Assembly (NCBI GenBank): GCA_037783545.1
Contig: JBBELK010000307.1
Span: forward strand, 124,001-188,000
Direction: 5' to 3'
From: Henricia sp. BOLD:AAB3569
Lineage: Eukaryota; Echinodermata; Asteroidea; Spinulosida; Echinasteridae
DNA: 64,000 nt
Shown piece after piece: positions 21,651 to 35,673 of this stretch. A program made the translations under genes and the position numbers. Below the pieces are notes generated by a model. It saw only the letters and a list, made by a program, of their open reading frames with translations, did no database searches and had not been told where the DNA came from. Numbering within the stretch: the stretch's first letter is position 1; each line of letters opens with the position of its first letter.

Positions 21651-24600
21651 GTGTACATTTTTGCTCTTTTGTAGTTGTACTTATTTTGTTTTTAAAGAAC
21701 CACATAAGCCATGTATTCATTAGATTTTTATTCATAGAAAGTTACTACTTTGCCATTGAAACCATTATCCTTTTTGAAAGATGGCGGAACAAAAGGAGAG
21801 GGCACGATTTCATTGGGTGTGTACATTGTTTTGTTCAAAAACTCAATTGACTTATTGTAATTTTGTTACAGAGAAAGATTTATAAACAAAATAAATATTA
21901 ATAGTGCATAGTAAAAATGCAGGTATTCTATTTTTATACATTTACATGTACTTCAAATTCATACCCAAATCAATGTGCCCTACTCTTGTGCCTTTAAAAT
22001 TTTTTAAAATTATTTTTATTTCTTTTTATTTAAAGTATGCTCCTTCTATTAGGGGGTTGTGTACATATCCCCTGAAGTTTGCACCTCCCATTCCCAAAAT
22101 GAGCGTTTTTAAAATTCAAAATCGCCTCACAATATTGGTAAAGACCTGGAATACAGTAAAGAAACTCAATATCAATGATATTAAATTCATTAGAGACAAA
22201 TGATAATAGGGCCTACACAAGTCATCATGCACACCAAGACAACTTTCAAACGGTACATATATGTACAGGGGGGTTGTAACGATACCACGGGCCAAATGTT
22301 GGTGTTTCCAGATTCAGGTAAGCCTAGACCATAATATTAGGGGTGTACTGCTTCGATACAACAACTTTTGCAAAATAACACCACCCCCTACTTCTATGGT
22401 GCAAAACTGTTCTGCTCAATAAATCTGTATTCTGTCTGTATTGTTGGCCCGCAAAACCTCTGTAATTGTAGTATATAAAAATTGTAGCATAACCGTGTAT
22501 TCATTTGTAAAGTGCATTATCCTTTTAAGCTTTAGATATTGGGAATTTTTATACATTTTTGAAAACAAATTATCTTTGGTGTCGGGATTGTTGTATAACG
22601 GTGAAGGTTTTATAAACAGGGTAATAAATCGTTTAGCATAAAAATATTTTTATTGTAAGATTGAATAATTTGTCTACTTGTGAAATACTGTATAAGCCTT
22701 TGATTTTTAAACTTGTATATGTTTTTGAATACAATTACTATAAGAATTATTTAAGTAAAACGTATTTTAAGATAACGTGTGTGTTCTGTATCACCATTAG
22801 TGCTTTCAACTAGAAAAAACATTGTCCCTTTGCATGGGTGGCCATCTTGGGGGCAGTCACCGTGCGTCATGCATAAGTAGGCACTTTGTGGATCTATTGA
22901 AGAATGTTGATAAACTGAAGAATGTTGATAAACTGTCTTGTACTTGTAGAAATTGTTGCCACATACATGTACACGTAGGTGCAGTACTACTTCAGAAAAC
23001 CATAAAAATCCACGCATGGTTTTTGTGTTGAATAAATGGTAAAAATTGTCTGCAGACAATTAGTTTTTTATAAAGCACTATCAGTAGGCAGTTTCGCCCA
23101 CAATGGTACCATTTTACACAGGAAAAAAATCATATTGCTATCAACACTAAGTCGGGTTTTTCTTGTCAACTCGCAAAGTAACATTTCAGGGTCACTGCAA
23201 ATGATGTATTGGGGCTTTAAAATAAAAACCTGACCCCTAACATGGCCACTGATGCATAGGGTCTATACACTGTACTGAACTGTTAACGATACCTGTTTTT
23301 CATATTTCCAGTGTCTTTCAAATGCACCATGTTGTTGATTGTTGTTCTATAAAATGCCATTTAACGGGAAGGGGGTAGAAGTTGTTGGGGGCAGGGTGTG
23401 GTCATATTTGACAGTCTGTGCTGCGGTGCTTCAAAATAACACGTAACATGAAATATCTGTCGGAGTGTCAACATTTCAAGTGAGTGTAACATTTAAAAGT
23501 CATGCCAACCTTTTTTGTTGACTTGTTTTTCAGTGTCGACGTTAAATGTTGAATTATTTTCGCTTTGGCGTGCCATAGTATGGACACCGTAATGGCGGAT
23601 ATCAACCGGTTGTCAAGAAGGTGAAACCCAAGAATACACATTTCATGAAACATGTAAAATAACTGATAGTTATTGCCCAGTACTTATCCTGTTACAGGGC
23701 ATGAATTTGAGTTCATGTTATTTTGAAACACCCCTGCTATACTCAAATGATACTGCAATCATCGTAGTTTTGTAAACTTGTACCAGTGGGTCAAGTCTTT
23801 TGGCCTTTTGAAACGCCAAGTGTACAATTTGCATAATATTTTCAGAACGAATGACTTCTATCATAAAGAGGAGTCGCAATAAACTATTCAAGTAATTGCA
23901 GCTCCATAGATACACCAAATGTAGGTTGTTTTGTGTGAAATACATGCATGTATTTGCTGCCAAAGATGTACACATTATCTTCAGTTAATGTTTTCTCTCA
24001 AAATAAGTACTTCAAGTGAAATAACTAAATAGACCTTTTCCACGTTAGGGGCTTCAAGCCCTCAACATAGTCCCTTTTGTTTGTAGGCATACTGTTTTAA
24101 AATATTGCTTATGGGTTTTGCTTACTTGATAAAAATATAATTGTATTCATGTTTGGTAAACAGGGTGTTATGTGTATATATTCGATTTTATATTAAATTC
24201 TTTTTTGTAATATGACTATTGAATTGTGTTGAGATATATTTTCAAGTCCAACTAATCCTAACCCCTTGGTCCTATGCAAAATCGTGTACAGATTGAAAGA
24301 TTTGGTGCCATTACGGTTAAGCAACAAATGATTAACATTTTTCACAGCTCCACAAAATACAACAAAAATATTTCTTTTTAGCTAAAACTTTATTGGAAAT
24401 AATCAGATTTATCACACAATTTCACAGCTCAACTTCAATTACTTATTTGAAAAAAAATAATCTTTTTTTCATGCTACATGCATTTATGCGTGATTTTTCT
24501 CTACAAAAACCGAGAAAACAGATCAAGCAATATTTTGATATGAAAAAAATATTCAGATACAACATGCATTTCAGGAAAGTAGATATCGTGTGAGTAAATC

Positions 24601-24790
24601 GTGGGGTTTCGATTCTCAGTGACAACACACAATACAAACAAATTTAAGTTCATTTATTTTCGATGAAAGCCATGAGTGAAATTTGGTGATGGAAGATGAT
24701 GGCATTTTGGTATTGTAGGTTGACAAACTAGTTTCCTAGGCGAAGCACAGGGAACAAATTTGTCAATTTCCTATACCTCGGGGAGCTAAT
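21651..24790. other. Intergenic/UTR stretch, AT-rich
   Basis: No gene is recognised. It contains a degenerate GGTGGCCATCTTGG MITE fragment (22832-22905), a 2x 18-bp AAGAATGTTGATAAACTG repeat (22899-22935), and one arm of the 29070-29596 repeat (23500-23640). Confidence 0.4.
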
Positions 24791-24794
24791 ACTG

Positions 24795-25222
24795 ATTATA
24801 TACCTCATGCGTGGATTCCTGTCATCTGATTGGTTAAAAGTGGGGGCATTGAATCAGCTAAACCCGGCGCGTGTATGCCCACCGGGCATAGTCTTTGCCA
24901 TGCCCCGGGCATAGTCATTTAGCGGGTTCCGGACGCGCGCATTACATGTGTTAGCATAGCTGTGCACCAACTATATGCACTTCACATTCAGCAGGACGGT
25001 AATTAATGAAGTCCTTAAGAAAAGTGGCCTACAGTAAAAACTGTGTCAGGTGAAATGTGCTACTAAAGTGCCAGGTGATTATGCTACAAATGTTTGCTGT
25101 AAATATACAACTTTTCCGCCGTAGACCAGCTTTCGAAACTCGAAGGACCACTGTCATGACTGTATGATGTATCGTTACTTTTAACCAACCAGATGACAAA
25201 AATCTACACATTCGGTATATAA
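24795..25222. repeat. Palindromic element
   Basis: The left arm, ATTATATACCTCATGCGTGG then GTCATCTGATTGGTTAAAAG, is the inverse of CTTTTAACCAACCAGATGAC...GGTATATAA at the right. Confidence 0.6.
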
Positions 25223-25224
25223 AA

Positions 25225-25390
25225 CAAATATTGACTGCTGTTTATTCGGGTCATGGTTAAGATTATAGGCCCTCAGTGATCTCGAAGCCACGACTATGCC
25301 CCTCGGCTTCTGCCTCCGGGCACAGTCATGGCTTCGAGATCACCTTGGGCCTATAATCTTAACCATGCCCCTCATTGCAATCAATATTTG
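25225..25390. repeat. Palindrome centred on 25308
   Basis: CATGGTTAAGATTATAGGCC ... GATCTCGAAGCCA is inverted to TGGCTTCGAGATC ... GGCCTATAATCTTAACCATG. The arms are nearly perfect. Confidence 0.75.
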
Positions 25391-25552
25391 TATACTATCC
25401 ATCCTCGCACCAAGTATTATATTTGTTTACTACAATCTCAACAATATTGCCACAGAAATCAAATTTAGAAAGTGGAGGAATAACCATAAATTTTTGTGAC
25501 AAAATCACCTCGGTGAAATCTGTTTGGGAAAAAGTACAATAGTGGATACAAC

Positions 25553-25893
25553 TTAAAGGAGTATGCCCAGATCACATTTTATACCCCTCATTTTCCCCAT
25601 GGGTGTTGAGATTTTGATACTATATATCATCTCATTTTTTTCTCACTACCATTCTGAAATTTTGCAGTAAATCTGTATATTTTTAAGGACATCGTGTTCT
25701 GTAAACTAATTTATCCGATTTCATAAAGCAGTGCACTAAATACAGCAACCTTTTTGCTTCCATATCCAAACTGGAGATTGCAAATCTTTTTCTCTTTTCT
25801 TTCCATGGATAGTATTTTTGGGAGGTATTTTATGATTCTTAGGTTAACTTAAAACAATCTTTTTTCTGTGAACATCTGAACACACTCCTTTAA
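25553..25893. mobile_element. TTAA-flanked MITE, GGAGTGTG family, full copy
   Basis: It runs from TTAAAGGAGTATGCCCAGAT to TGAACACACTCCTTTAA. Partial copies are at 7375, 10150, 14895 and 52600. Confidence 0.7.
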
Positions 25894-26327
25894 GACAATG
25901 AAAACGCAAGGTCAAAACACACAACATACTGCATTTACACAGTTGCAAGAATTTGAATCTGGGTATCCCCAAAACACCCGCCAAATGTTTGTATATATGC
26001 TTTGTATATTTACACTCATTTGCTTTCTACAGATAAATTGCAGTTTACTATGTTTGAGGAATAAGAACTTACTTTAAAAGTACACCAATTACCAAAGGAT
26101 ACTCGGCAAAACCAGTGCAAATTTGAATTTTACATGTACAGGCCAAGAAATTGAATTTTCAAAATAAATTCATTCTACATTTTTTCTCACACCCCAAATT
26201 GAAAAGTGATAGCAATACACACCAATATTTTTGGACACCATGGCAAGGCCCATGCTACCAGACACTGCAATTACATGTACTACATTTTCACAAGTTCATT
26301 CCAGATTTTCACTTTATCAAATTAACT

Positions 26328-26754
26328 TGGGTCTTTCCACGAGAAAGGGGGCATTTTGGCAACACGGATCATATTTTACAGAATTTATACTTTTGTCTGG
26401 TCTCAAATTAAAAGAAAAGTTTGTTGTTCCGAAGAGATAACTTAGGCCTAAAAAGGGTTACAAATAAAGGAACAACATACCTTTCTATAAACCCTGTGTA
26501 CAAATGTCCAATATATGCTCGTTATTAACCTGGACGGACATTTTAGGTCATCCCGGTTACGAGTGTATATTGGAAATTTGTACACATGGTTTTTAGAAAG
26601 GCATGTTGTCACACTATTTGTAACCCTTTTTGGGCATAAGTTATCTCTTCGGAACAACTGAAACTTTTCTTTTAATTTGAGACCAGACAAAGGTATTTTC
26701 TGTAAAATATGGTCCGTGTTGCCAAAATGCCCCCTTTACCATGGAAAGACTCAC
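26328..26754. mobile_element. Family H hairpin MITE, copy 2
   Basis: It begins near GGGTCTTTCCACG and ends CATGGAAAGACTCAC. Same arm blocks as copy 1 (CCGAAGAGATAACTTAGGCC, GTTGTCACACTATTTGTAAC). Confidence 0.78.
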
Positions 26755-27199
26755 TTGCAAGTATGTCAAAATATTGCATGAAATAGCCTTGTTCAACTCG
26801 TTATCTTTTCTTGGGTATACTTTCCCTATACAGGGCATGTTGGCAGACAAGTGCAGAAAACTAAATCACTGCAAGTGCATCCTACAATAAACTACACTCG
26901 TTCTAAATAAAAACTGAAAACTGCAAGAGTACTTCACCAGTTGCTAACAACCTCAGTAACTCATGCAAGATTGATGGGATGTTTTTTATTAGACCCATTT
27001 CGGTGTTCATGCAGGGTTGAAAACAGGCTACGACTTTCAGACTACAAAAAAAAGTAAACCCTTCGTCAACCACGAGATTGGTTCCCCCAGGTTAAAAACT
27101 CTTGTGAAAACAAAACAAAAATTTAAACAAATTCACAAACAAAATACAACGAAACAAACACTCCTCTTAAAAAAATGTTTGTTCACATATCACTTAACG

Positions 27200-27380
27200 A
27201 AGATCGAACGAAGAGCGGTACCATACACATTATAAGCAACTGCTAACGTAGTCCAGATTCTGGACAATATATGCGCTGTCCAAATCATGTCGATATTGCA
27301 CCCTCTATAGTCGGCCGCGCTACACGATCCAATATCGCAATAATATAGTCCAGAATCTGGACTACTGCTAACGAAGATCG
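27200..27380. repeat. Palindrome with AGTCCAGATTCTGGAC cores
   Basis: GCTAACGTAGTCCAGATTCT at 27241 mirrors AGTCCAGAATCTGGACTACT near 27340-27365, around CGATATTG/CAATATCG. Confidence 0.6.
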
Positions 27381-27529
27381 AATGAAGCTGTGGGAGGTTG
27401 TACATGCGCATCGCGTGTCAAGACACGCTGTGTGGTTTTTCAGTGGCGCGTCAAAAATAATGCTTGCTAGGCGCTTGACACACAACACGCTGTGACGCTT
27501 GTGCAACTAGGCCTGCCAAATTGCTTCGT

Positions 27530-27725
27530 TGAATGAAGGGAGCGTTCTCATTACAAATTTGCTTCATCGAATGAAGCGATTTCTTCATCGGATGAAGCGA
27601 TGTCTTCGTCAAATGAAGCTATTTGCTTCATCGAATGAAGCGATTCTAATCATCGTCGAATGAAGAGGCGTGCGTTTACATCAGAAAAACTCTTCGTCAA
27701 ATCATCATCGAACAAAGCGATTTCT
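27530..27725. repeat. Degenerate GAATGAAGCGATTTCTTCATC tandem repeat
   Basis: About eight imperfect units of CTTCATCGAATGAAGCGAT type, each itself a partial palindrome (ATGAAGC/GCTTCAT). Confidence 0.65.
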
Positions 27726-28298
27726 CTCGTGAGAACGGGGTCTATATGATTGCTCCACTACATGTAATGCTAATTTTCAACTATTAACCCTTTAGTACAC
27801 AGAACAGATGCTCTTAAACAATCTGTGCAACAAAGGATTGAAACACAAAGCACACAATGTACAAATGTAAACAAACGGCTGCAAATTTCTTTCACAGAGC
27901 AACAACCACCCCTTGCAAATGTACTTACAGGGAAAAGTTTAGATCGTCACAATCGCTTTGTATAAAAAAGTTAAAATGCAGCACTACTACATGTACCTAG
28001 ATACTACAAGAAAAACACTTCCCAAATAGTAGAAATATAAAGTTACAATGAAAAAGTAAAGAAAAAAATGGTCGGTTCACAACTGGTCTTATATTTAGAT
28101 GTGCGCCCTTTTCATATATTTGGGAACACTGGCATTTTATGGGAATGTGTGACCCACATGCATAAAAAAAGGTAATTTTATATAATTTGTTTCTCATCAC
28201 ACGACAAAGTCTCTGTCTGTACATTTTTTAATTTTTTATTTCATGCATCTTTAACCCTACAAACTATTCTCAGGCTTTATACAATACAGTAACCTACA

Positions 28299-28379
28299 TA
28301 GATGCTTTGTACTGGCGGCCATGACAGGGGGTAGGTGACAATGTGACTTCCCCCCTGTCATGGCCGCCCATGCAAATGT
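28299..28379. mobile_element. Short GGCGGCCATGACAG hairpin MITE
   Basis: TGGCGGCCATGACAGGGGG and its inverse CCCCCTGTCATGGCCGCC surround a short loop. It is a deleted relative of 44459-44603 and 61921-62064. Confidence 0.65.
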
Positions 28380-29069
28380 TCAATAATCAATAATTGCCGT
28401 CTTTAACCCGAAACTGGCCTAAGGATATCCTGCGTAAAGTAATTCAGAATACATGTACGGTAATTATGGTAGAAAAAAATGTTTACACCGAAAAGGAAAC
28501 GTTTACAGAATTTAATTGTTAGTATTCTTTACTAATTGATATGGCATGCATGAAGCGACTTCCCAAGTTGAAGGGTACATAAAGCGATGCGCAGAAAACA
28601 ACAAAAACTCACTCATTGCCTTTAGGTGGATTCACACTGAACCCTTTCATGCATTACCCGTGTAAATTTGATGCACGTCACAAAAATATGGCATGGAAGG
28701 AATTTGTAGTGAAACAATGCACTGAAAATTAACCCACATACATGTGATCAGCTTGGGCAGCAAGCATTTTTACAATTCTGTGATTTTCAGTGCTTTGGTC
28801 CACACAAAATTCATTTTCTCAAATTTAGGCACATTAACGCGTTAAAAAGGCCATTGTGAATCCAGCCTTATAAGGCCCAATTACACATGTTTACACCTGC
28901 GCGTTAGTGTTTACTTAGAAAATATATTTAAAAATCCCATTCAAGATGTTGTGTGACTGCAGCAAAAGCATGCAGACAGTTATTACAGTAAAATCCTGTG
29001 TACATGTATAAGGCGCACCTCTAACTGTAGACGGCTGGCACAATGTGCCTTATAAATACACAAGTAGTT

Positions 29070-29596
29070 GGGTTTCACTTTCTTGACAACCGGTTGCTAT
29101 CCGCCATTACCGTGTCCATACTATGGCACACCAAAGCGAAAATAATTAAACACTGATAATTTAATGTTGATGCATATTTTCGCAAATGTTGCGCAAGAAA
29201 AACAAGTTGGCATGACTTTTAAATGTTGATAGACTGTTTGAAACTGGCATGTACCATGCTTTTGTTTTTAAAAGTATGGACACAGTAATGGCAGATATGA
29301 TAGTTGTTGACGTCACGCGTATGACACGCCAAAGCGGAAATAATTCAACACTGATAATTTTGCCATCAACCCTGAAAAACAAGTCTCAACATTTTTAAAA
29401 ACTTGCCAACAAAAGCACGGTATGCCAGTTTCAAACAGTCTATCAATATTTAAAAGTCATGTCAACTGTTTTTTTCTTGCGCAAAATATGCGTCAACATT
29501 AAATGTTCAGTGTTGAATAATTTTTGCTTTGGCGTGCCATAGTATGGACACAGTAATGGCAGATAGCAATCGGTTGTCAAGAAAGTGAAAACCAAG
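29070..29596. repeat. Large imperfect inverted repeat
   Basis: TTCACTTTCTTGACAACCGG at the left is inverted to GTTGTCAAGAAAGTGAA at the right. Arms of ~190 bp share ATAGTATGGACAC..GTAATGGC, with a third arm copy between (29215-29345) and another at 23500-23640. Confidence 0.65.
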
Positions 29597-30208
29597 AATA
29601 AGGTTAGAATAAGATTTTTTTTGCCGTGGGGCAAAAAAGTGCGCCTCATACATGGGTTTTTATGGTAATCTTTTTGAAGTATGGCAGACACAATAGGAGG
29701 GCGCACTTTGATTTATTTGGGTATGAATTATGATAAGTATAATATGATTGCTTTTTTTTTAGTTTGCACTAATTTATTTTATTTATAATCATTTCTGTCT
29801 CTGTAACATAATTACAATACCGTAATATTTTTTGGAAAGAAATACATTTTTACAAAAAATTCATAACCAAATAAAAACTGTGGCATCTCTTTCTGTTTCG
29901 CCATGCTTCAAATAGCTAATTTGGGAGTAGAAACTGGCCCAAGGAAGTCGGGATTGGGAAAAAGTGCCAAACATAGATATCAGGAAAATAGAAAATAAGC
30001 TGCGATAACAAAAATCACTTAATATTAACTAACTAACTAATACTGTACATGTGGTTTATTTAATTTAGAAATGTGTGTGCTGGGCACAATATCCTAATTA
30101 AAATGGCAAACAATTCGTAATTTCTGACTACAAGTAATAAAAATGGGTTAAACATCAACAAAAAATTACTTAATCACAACGAAATAATTACACACACTTT
30201 TACACTTT

Positions 30209-30331
30209 AGGCACAGGCTCGTCAGCAATGCTCGCGCGCCAAATTCGAGCCACGAAATACGCAGCTCCATAGCAAAGGCATGGAGCTGCGTACATTGCTG
30301 ACGCACATTGCTGACGAGCCTGTGCCTTTAA
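30209..30331. mobile_element. AGGCACAGGCTCGTCAG MITE, copy 3
   Basis: AGGCACAGGCTCGTCAGCAA to TGACGAGCCTGTGCCT followed by TTAA; the left flank is CTTT. Confidence 0.72.
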
Positions 30332-30885
30332 CGAGAAAGGAAAAATCATGCACAAACATTGTGTTGAAACTACTAAGCCTGTGGCCTACATGGGCCAATT
30401 TCATAGAGCTGCTTAAGCATCAAAAATTGCTTAAGCATGAAAAACATTGCTTGATAAAATGAGGTTACCAGCAAAAATTTCACATGATTGTCATGGTAAT
30501 GAAACAGTCCTATAACACTGGTCATACAATACGTCTATCACATGAGGATTTCACTGGTAAAGTTCTCTACTAAGCAAGAGTTTTTTGTGCTTAAGCATTT
30601 TTTTGTGCTTAAACACCTCTATGAAATTGGCCCCATGTATAAACAGAAAACTGTTTTCAGAGAAAATGTGAATTTCATTTTTCTGAATTTATGTTTCTGC
30701 ATCAGACTGACACGTTTTGGTGGCTGCAAATGATAGGATACATGTATGTATTGAATTCATGTTACAAAAAGCAGACACACAAAATTATAAGTGTGACAGC
30801 ACTGTAATGAGAAGAATTTTAAGTGCAAAGAGTTAACCACTGTAACTTCAATGACCCAGGCAAAAAGACATTACTTGGATGAAAC

Positions 30886-31318
30886 AGTAAATGGGGCATT
30901 TTGGCAACACAGACAATATTTTCGAGGAAATACATGTACATGTACCTTTGTCTGGTCTCAAATTAAAAGAAATAAGTTTAAGTTGTTCTGAAGAGATAAC
31001 TTCGGCCCAAAAAAGGTTTACAAATAGTGTGACAACATGCCCTTCTGAAAACCTTGTGTACAAATGTCCATTATACGCTCGTAACCGGGACGGACACTTG
31101 TTACAATTTAGGCCGTCTCCGTTACGAGCGTATATATTGGAAATTTGTACACGTTTTTTTTAGAAAGTCATGTCGTCACACTATTTGTAACCCTTTTGGG
31201 GCTGAAGTTATCTCTTCAGAACAACTGAAATATATTTCTTTTATTTTGAGACCAGACAAAGATATTTCCCGGAAAATATGGTCTGTGTTGTTAAAATGCC
31301 CCTTTACCGTGGATACAC
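30886..31318. mobile_element. Family H hairpin MITE, copy 3 (left end eroded)
   Basis: It starts near GTAAATGGGGCATTTTGGC and ends TTTACCGTGGAT. The central inverted part contains GAGCGTATATATTGG. Confidence 0.75.
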
Positions 31319-31639
31319 GTATGTTAGATTCTAAGCAAATTACATGTATCACACCATATGGAAGGCGACCACAAAAAACTAAAAATTCTTTGGTGTATAA
31401 AAATGACAGTGCACTGCTACATATGGCTACATACTGTACAACTACATGTGACACAAAATTGTTTTACTGGTTTTTAAGTAAGAAAGAAACAAGAAAAGAA
31501 AAAAAAGACAGTTTTGAAGACTCCATTTTTAGATTTAGCAACATGTACAGATAACGTGCATCGTAAGAAAACGTGGAGGTGTGGCCGTTTTATTGCTAGA
31601 CTAAGTCTACGTACGACTTGCTATAACCATAGACACATT

Positions 31640-31790
31640 GGCCAAGTTCGGGCGGTCTGTTCCTGACACAGGTTACTAGTTCTCGGTGGATTGGTGGTGT
31701 GTGATAGGTGGTCGTGTTCCCGCCGTTTGAGCGCGAGAACATTGTTCGTGCGTCAAGAACAGACCGCCCAAACTCGACCTTATTGTCAAC
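31640..31790. repeat. Palindrome, GTTCGGGCGGTCTGTTC arms
   Basis: AAGTTCGGGCGGTCTGTTC is inverted to AAGAACAGACCGCCCAAACT, with a ~85-nt loop. MITE-like. Confidence 0.65.
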
Positions 31791-32018
31791 TTGGAACAAA
31801 TTTTGAGTAGACTAATCTAAGCAGCCGCCATTACTTGTTCGACATTTCTTTTACGTGCGTATTCTCAGAACTCAAAACACGTACACATTTGCTAATCACA
31901 GCACTATTGGTCGAAGAGGTATTCAATGCGTGCGTACGGCCTGCACATGCGCGTTATGTCTCGGTAATGGGTTTTCAATCTAGTAGAGTAGTTGGAATAG
32001 TCTGTAGTTAACCATCGG

Positions 32019-32024
32019 TTTATT
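32019..32024 (-). promoter_or_regulatory. Possible polyadenylation signal of ADAM10
   Basis: TTTATT on the given strand is AATAAA on the - strand, about 757 nt after the ADAM10 stop. It is only a candidate. Confidence 0.25.
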
Positions 32025-32088
32025 TGACATGTTTGATGACAGGTCAAATTTTTGTATTTAAGGAGACTAGCTTTCTTGTCTTGTATCT

Positions 32089-32535
32089 GGGTAATTCCAA
32101 AATTAGGGGTCCAAAATGTTTGGTGTCCCAGTTACGTACGACATTCTCTGCTTCAAAAATCACCACTTAATGACCACAAATTCTCAGTAATGGACTGTGG
32201 CCTGTGATTATATGGGGCAGCATAATATTCTTCAATATTTTGTTTTCTGATTCCTGAAAAATATTCAAAACTAAAGACCATAAAGGCTTATAATTTGTTC
32301 CATGGGATTGGATAGGAGTTTGGTGTCCTGGGTTACCTACGCCAAAGAAAATTGGCTGTAGAATGAGTTTGCATTAACCTTGGTGCCATATCTACACACA
32401 AACATTAAATTTGAGTGGCATTTGTTCAAATAAAAATAATTATTTTCTACTGGGAAACCTCTTTCAATCATTAAAAACATGTGGAAATCTTAAAAAGCAT
32501 GTCACACTTTTGGTCCCTTAATTTTGGGAATTACC
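32089..32535. mobile_element. GGGTAATTCC-ended element, copy 1
   Basis: GGGTAATTCCAAAATTAGGG at the left is inverted to CCCTTAATTTTGGGAATTACC at the right. It is structurally like 43292-43876 and lies just downstream of the ADAM10 stop codon. Confidence 0.65.
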
Positions 32536-32780
32536 TCTCTACATGTACTCAAAGGCTTACAAGTACATATATACCAATGAATGGGGCTTGACTGGGGGCC
32601 AAGATTTCCCAGGATCGGCCCGACTGGTCAATGAATTCAAAATTAAAGGTATTTTGGTAATTGAATTACATAAAGGTGCCTTCCAAAAGCACCCCATGGT
32701 AAGTTGGAGGGTTAAATATGGCTTTGTGTGTCTATGGTTATAACGATGTTAGCTCACCCAAAGTGCGTATCGTTTTGACA

Positions 32781-32957
32781 TTAAGCCATCTCGATGCCGC
32801 GACCAGGTTGGCGGGACGCGCCTCTTCGTAGGGTCAGCTGACGGTGCTTGGGTAGTTTGGGGTTACTGCTAGGTGTGTGCACGCTGCAGACTTTAATGAA
32901 AACGGCCATGAATAGAACGACTGCTATGCCTATCAACACTGCTGCCCACCAGTTGGC
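32781..32957 (-). CDS. ADAM10: ADAM10 last coding exon (membrane segment, cytoplasmic tail)
   Basis: The acceptor is TTCTTCCTCAG, phase 0. It encodes [14 protein letters not shown]... then [17 protein letters not shown] and a basic [16 protein letters not shown] tail ending EMA, stop TAA at 32783-32781. The near identity to vertebrate WWAVLLMGIAL...[15 protein letters not shown] is the best orthology mark. The tail is shorter than in human and lacks the proline-rich end. Confidence 0.95.
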   Translation of the reverse strand, partial: ANWWAAVLIGIAVVLFMAVFIKVCSVHTPSSNPKLPKHRQLTLRRGASRQPGRGIEMA

Positions 32958-35624
32958 CTGAGGAAGAAAGGCAAATATTGATCAGAATGAATGAATCTGG
33001 AATCTTGCAACATTAAAGCTTCAGTAACACCGGATCGTATGATTTCTGAATCGTGCGATTGGTGGCGATTTGGCCGAGGTACGACCAATCGGCAAGGTTT
33101 GCTACATTCTCCATTCACAGTCGCATACTGCGACTGCCCTTGAAGACTGGTTGCAGGTCATACTACGATTGGTTGTACGGGTGGTCATGCGATCAAAACA
33201 GAAAACCTGTGGATAAAAAGCATTGATCGACCAATCACTGTTTCGCTTCAGTAATTTCGTCCAGGTCCAAGTAAACCTGTTCGAACAAAGTTATTCCCGA
33301 GAGAATCCTGAAACTTAGGGCTTTAATAAATAAAATAAAAGAGGCAAAGAGGTGCACCCTGCCTCGATCAGTAGCTCTTATGGAGGCTCGTGCAGTCAGC
33401 CTTGCCACAACAAAATATGTTACATCTCCCAGCCTCTTCGATCTTTCGGTCAGGGTATATTTTGCATTTCTTTATTTGAACTATACATGTTTAAAACCGT
33501 ATCTATTAAGCCTGCATGTAAATAATTGCTTGAAGTCTCCCGATAAAATTCCTGAAAAAGAAAAAAAATGCTAACTACCCATTGCAAATTGGCAATGGTG
33601 CACCACAGGACGGTGCACAATGCAATGGTGCACCACAGGACGGTGCACCACACAACGGTGCACCACACAACGGTGCACCACACAACGGTGCACCACACAA
33701 CGGTGCAGTGACAGTGTATCACATGAAAGTGTGTCATGGGAAAAGTACCTTCAGCCACTCGGCTATATCCTTATACAGCTGGGGGTTAAGTATAGCATCT
33801 CGCAGACGAGAGAGTGGCCCATTGGAGTCCACATTACGACACTTGTAGAAGACATCACAATAGCCCTGTAATTCATTGCACGGTGCTCCTGGTACTTGGA
33901 ATAGGAATTTGTGAGTAGAACTACCGTCGGGTTGGACTTCACCGTTCGTAGTAATAAAGTCGGCCATCTTGGGGATGTTAATGCTGCTTTTACATGTGCT
34001 TTCGTCATCTGAAATTTAATTACACAAAACATTATTTCTGGGTTGGAAACTGCAAGCATATGAAAACACGAGACATGTCTTCAAAAGTTGAATGTGTAAT
34101 ATATCTCTATTTAAAATGGGTATTTCCGAGGAAAATGCCTGCTGTATTACTACTCATTTAATGATAGCAAAGCTATGACACAGATCTAGCCCAAAAAGTT
34201 GGCACTGCCTTATTGTGGTCTATTTACTTAATGAAGTATACCTAAGAAAAAAGATAAAGTTAAACAAGTGCAACTCGTGCATATTAAGAACAAGATATAC
34301 AATCCACTGATACACATTTTCATTCTTTTAGCCTTGATCAAGGAGTTGGTCTCGTCTTCGAGACGTCCCGTTATATAGCGCTGATCAGCTGTGGCATTTT
34401 GTTGTGTATGCTGACAGTGCGCTGTGCTACGGACAAGTACGTAAAGCACTGTACATGTAACGCTCTGTAACCCAACGCCTTGATGGTTCTACATTCAGCA
34501 GCGAAACTCATTACAGTAATGGGGAACCCACCCCAGCGTGAGCTGAGATTTCATTGGTCGACGCGCGACATGATACGTTTGAAAAACGCTACATCTTCGA
34601 TCTCCAGTTTGTTCGTTCGAGGCAGTATTAAGAGCTCCCACAAATCATTCAAGCTGTCAGCATAAGTGTAATTAAATGCGTAAACAGATAAACACAATAA
34701 ATGCTACGAACCTAGGAACATTTATTTACGTCCAGTCGATCATGCCACTGTACTCGTAACATGGCATGCATGATGCATGCTTCGCGTCACACGTGCTACT
34801 CAGGAAGCCCTCGATTGGCTCAAGCCATATCTTAAACATCCTCGTAGCCAAAGCCCACCCATTTTCGGCAAAAACTAACCGAAAAAATTAAGATATTAAA
34901 CCCGGAAGTGACAGACCCGATGTGTGTCGCCAAACGGGTTGGTATGGACCGCATGGTGGCTCGTTTTGGTGACGTACGTGGTTGCATTCGCAAGACCCGA
35001 TATTCTCTCGCAGAGCAAAAAACCACAGAGACCACCTTGGTCAAGGCTATCGTTCTTTGGGCAGTTCGTATCTGCTTTTCAGAGGGTCATATTTCTTGTT
35101 CTTTGTATAACAATAATGTATGAGTTGCGCAAGTTTAGGTGTGCTTCTCCTTAAACATGTTTTGCAATGTGTATTCATGTATAAACATGCATAATTCAAA
35201 AACAGAGAAATCAACCAGTTTAAACAACAAATCACAAACAACACTGTCCAGTTTTTTTGTTCACCTCCTTCCTGGCAGCACAAGTGGCAGGTATAATCTG
35301 GCTGGTCTTTAGGAGCGGCTGGGCAGTAACATTCCTTCAGATTATACATTTGACAGACGGAGCCACTACACTCCTGTAGGAAGAATTACAGACACACATG
35401 TTTCATCATAGTGGTGCAACTTGGCCAAGTGGTACAGCATACTTCATCCAAAACAATGGTTAAAAAAAATTAATAAATAAACAAAACATCTGGGTATGAA
35501 TACCAACTTGGGCCAGTTTTCTCTAAAATGCTACTTGACCATAACAAACTGTTATCTTTCTCCCATCATATCTTCAGCAAAAATCAGGCAGACAAATTTA
35601 TTTGCTAACAAAGCCCATGTACCT

Positions 35625-35673
<49 letters not shown>

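Noticed and set aside
33582..33871. NGAPH repeat open frame
   Set aside because: 15-bp minisatellite overlapping the antisense of a true ADAM10 exon.
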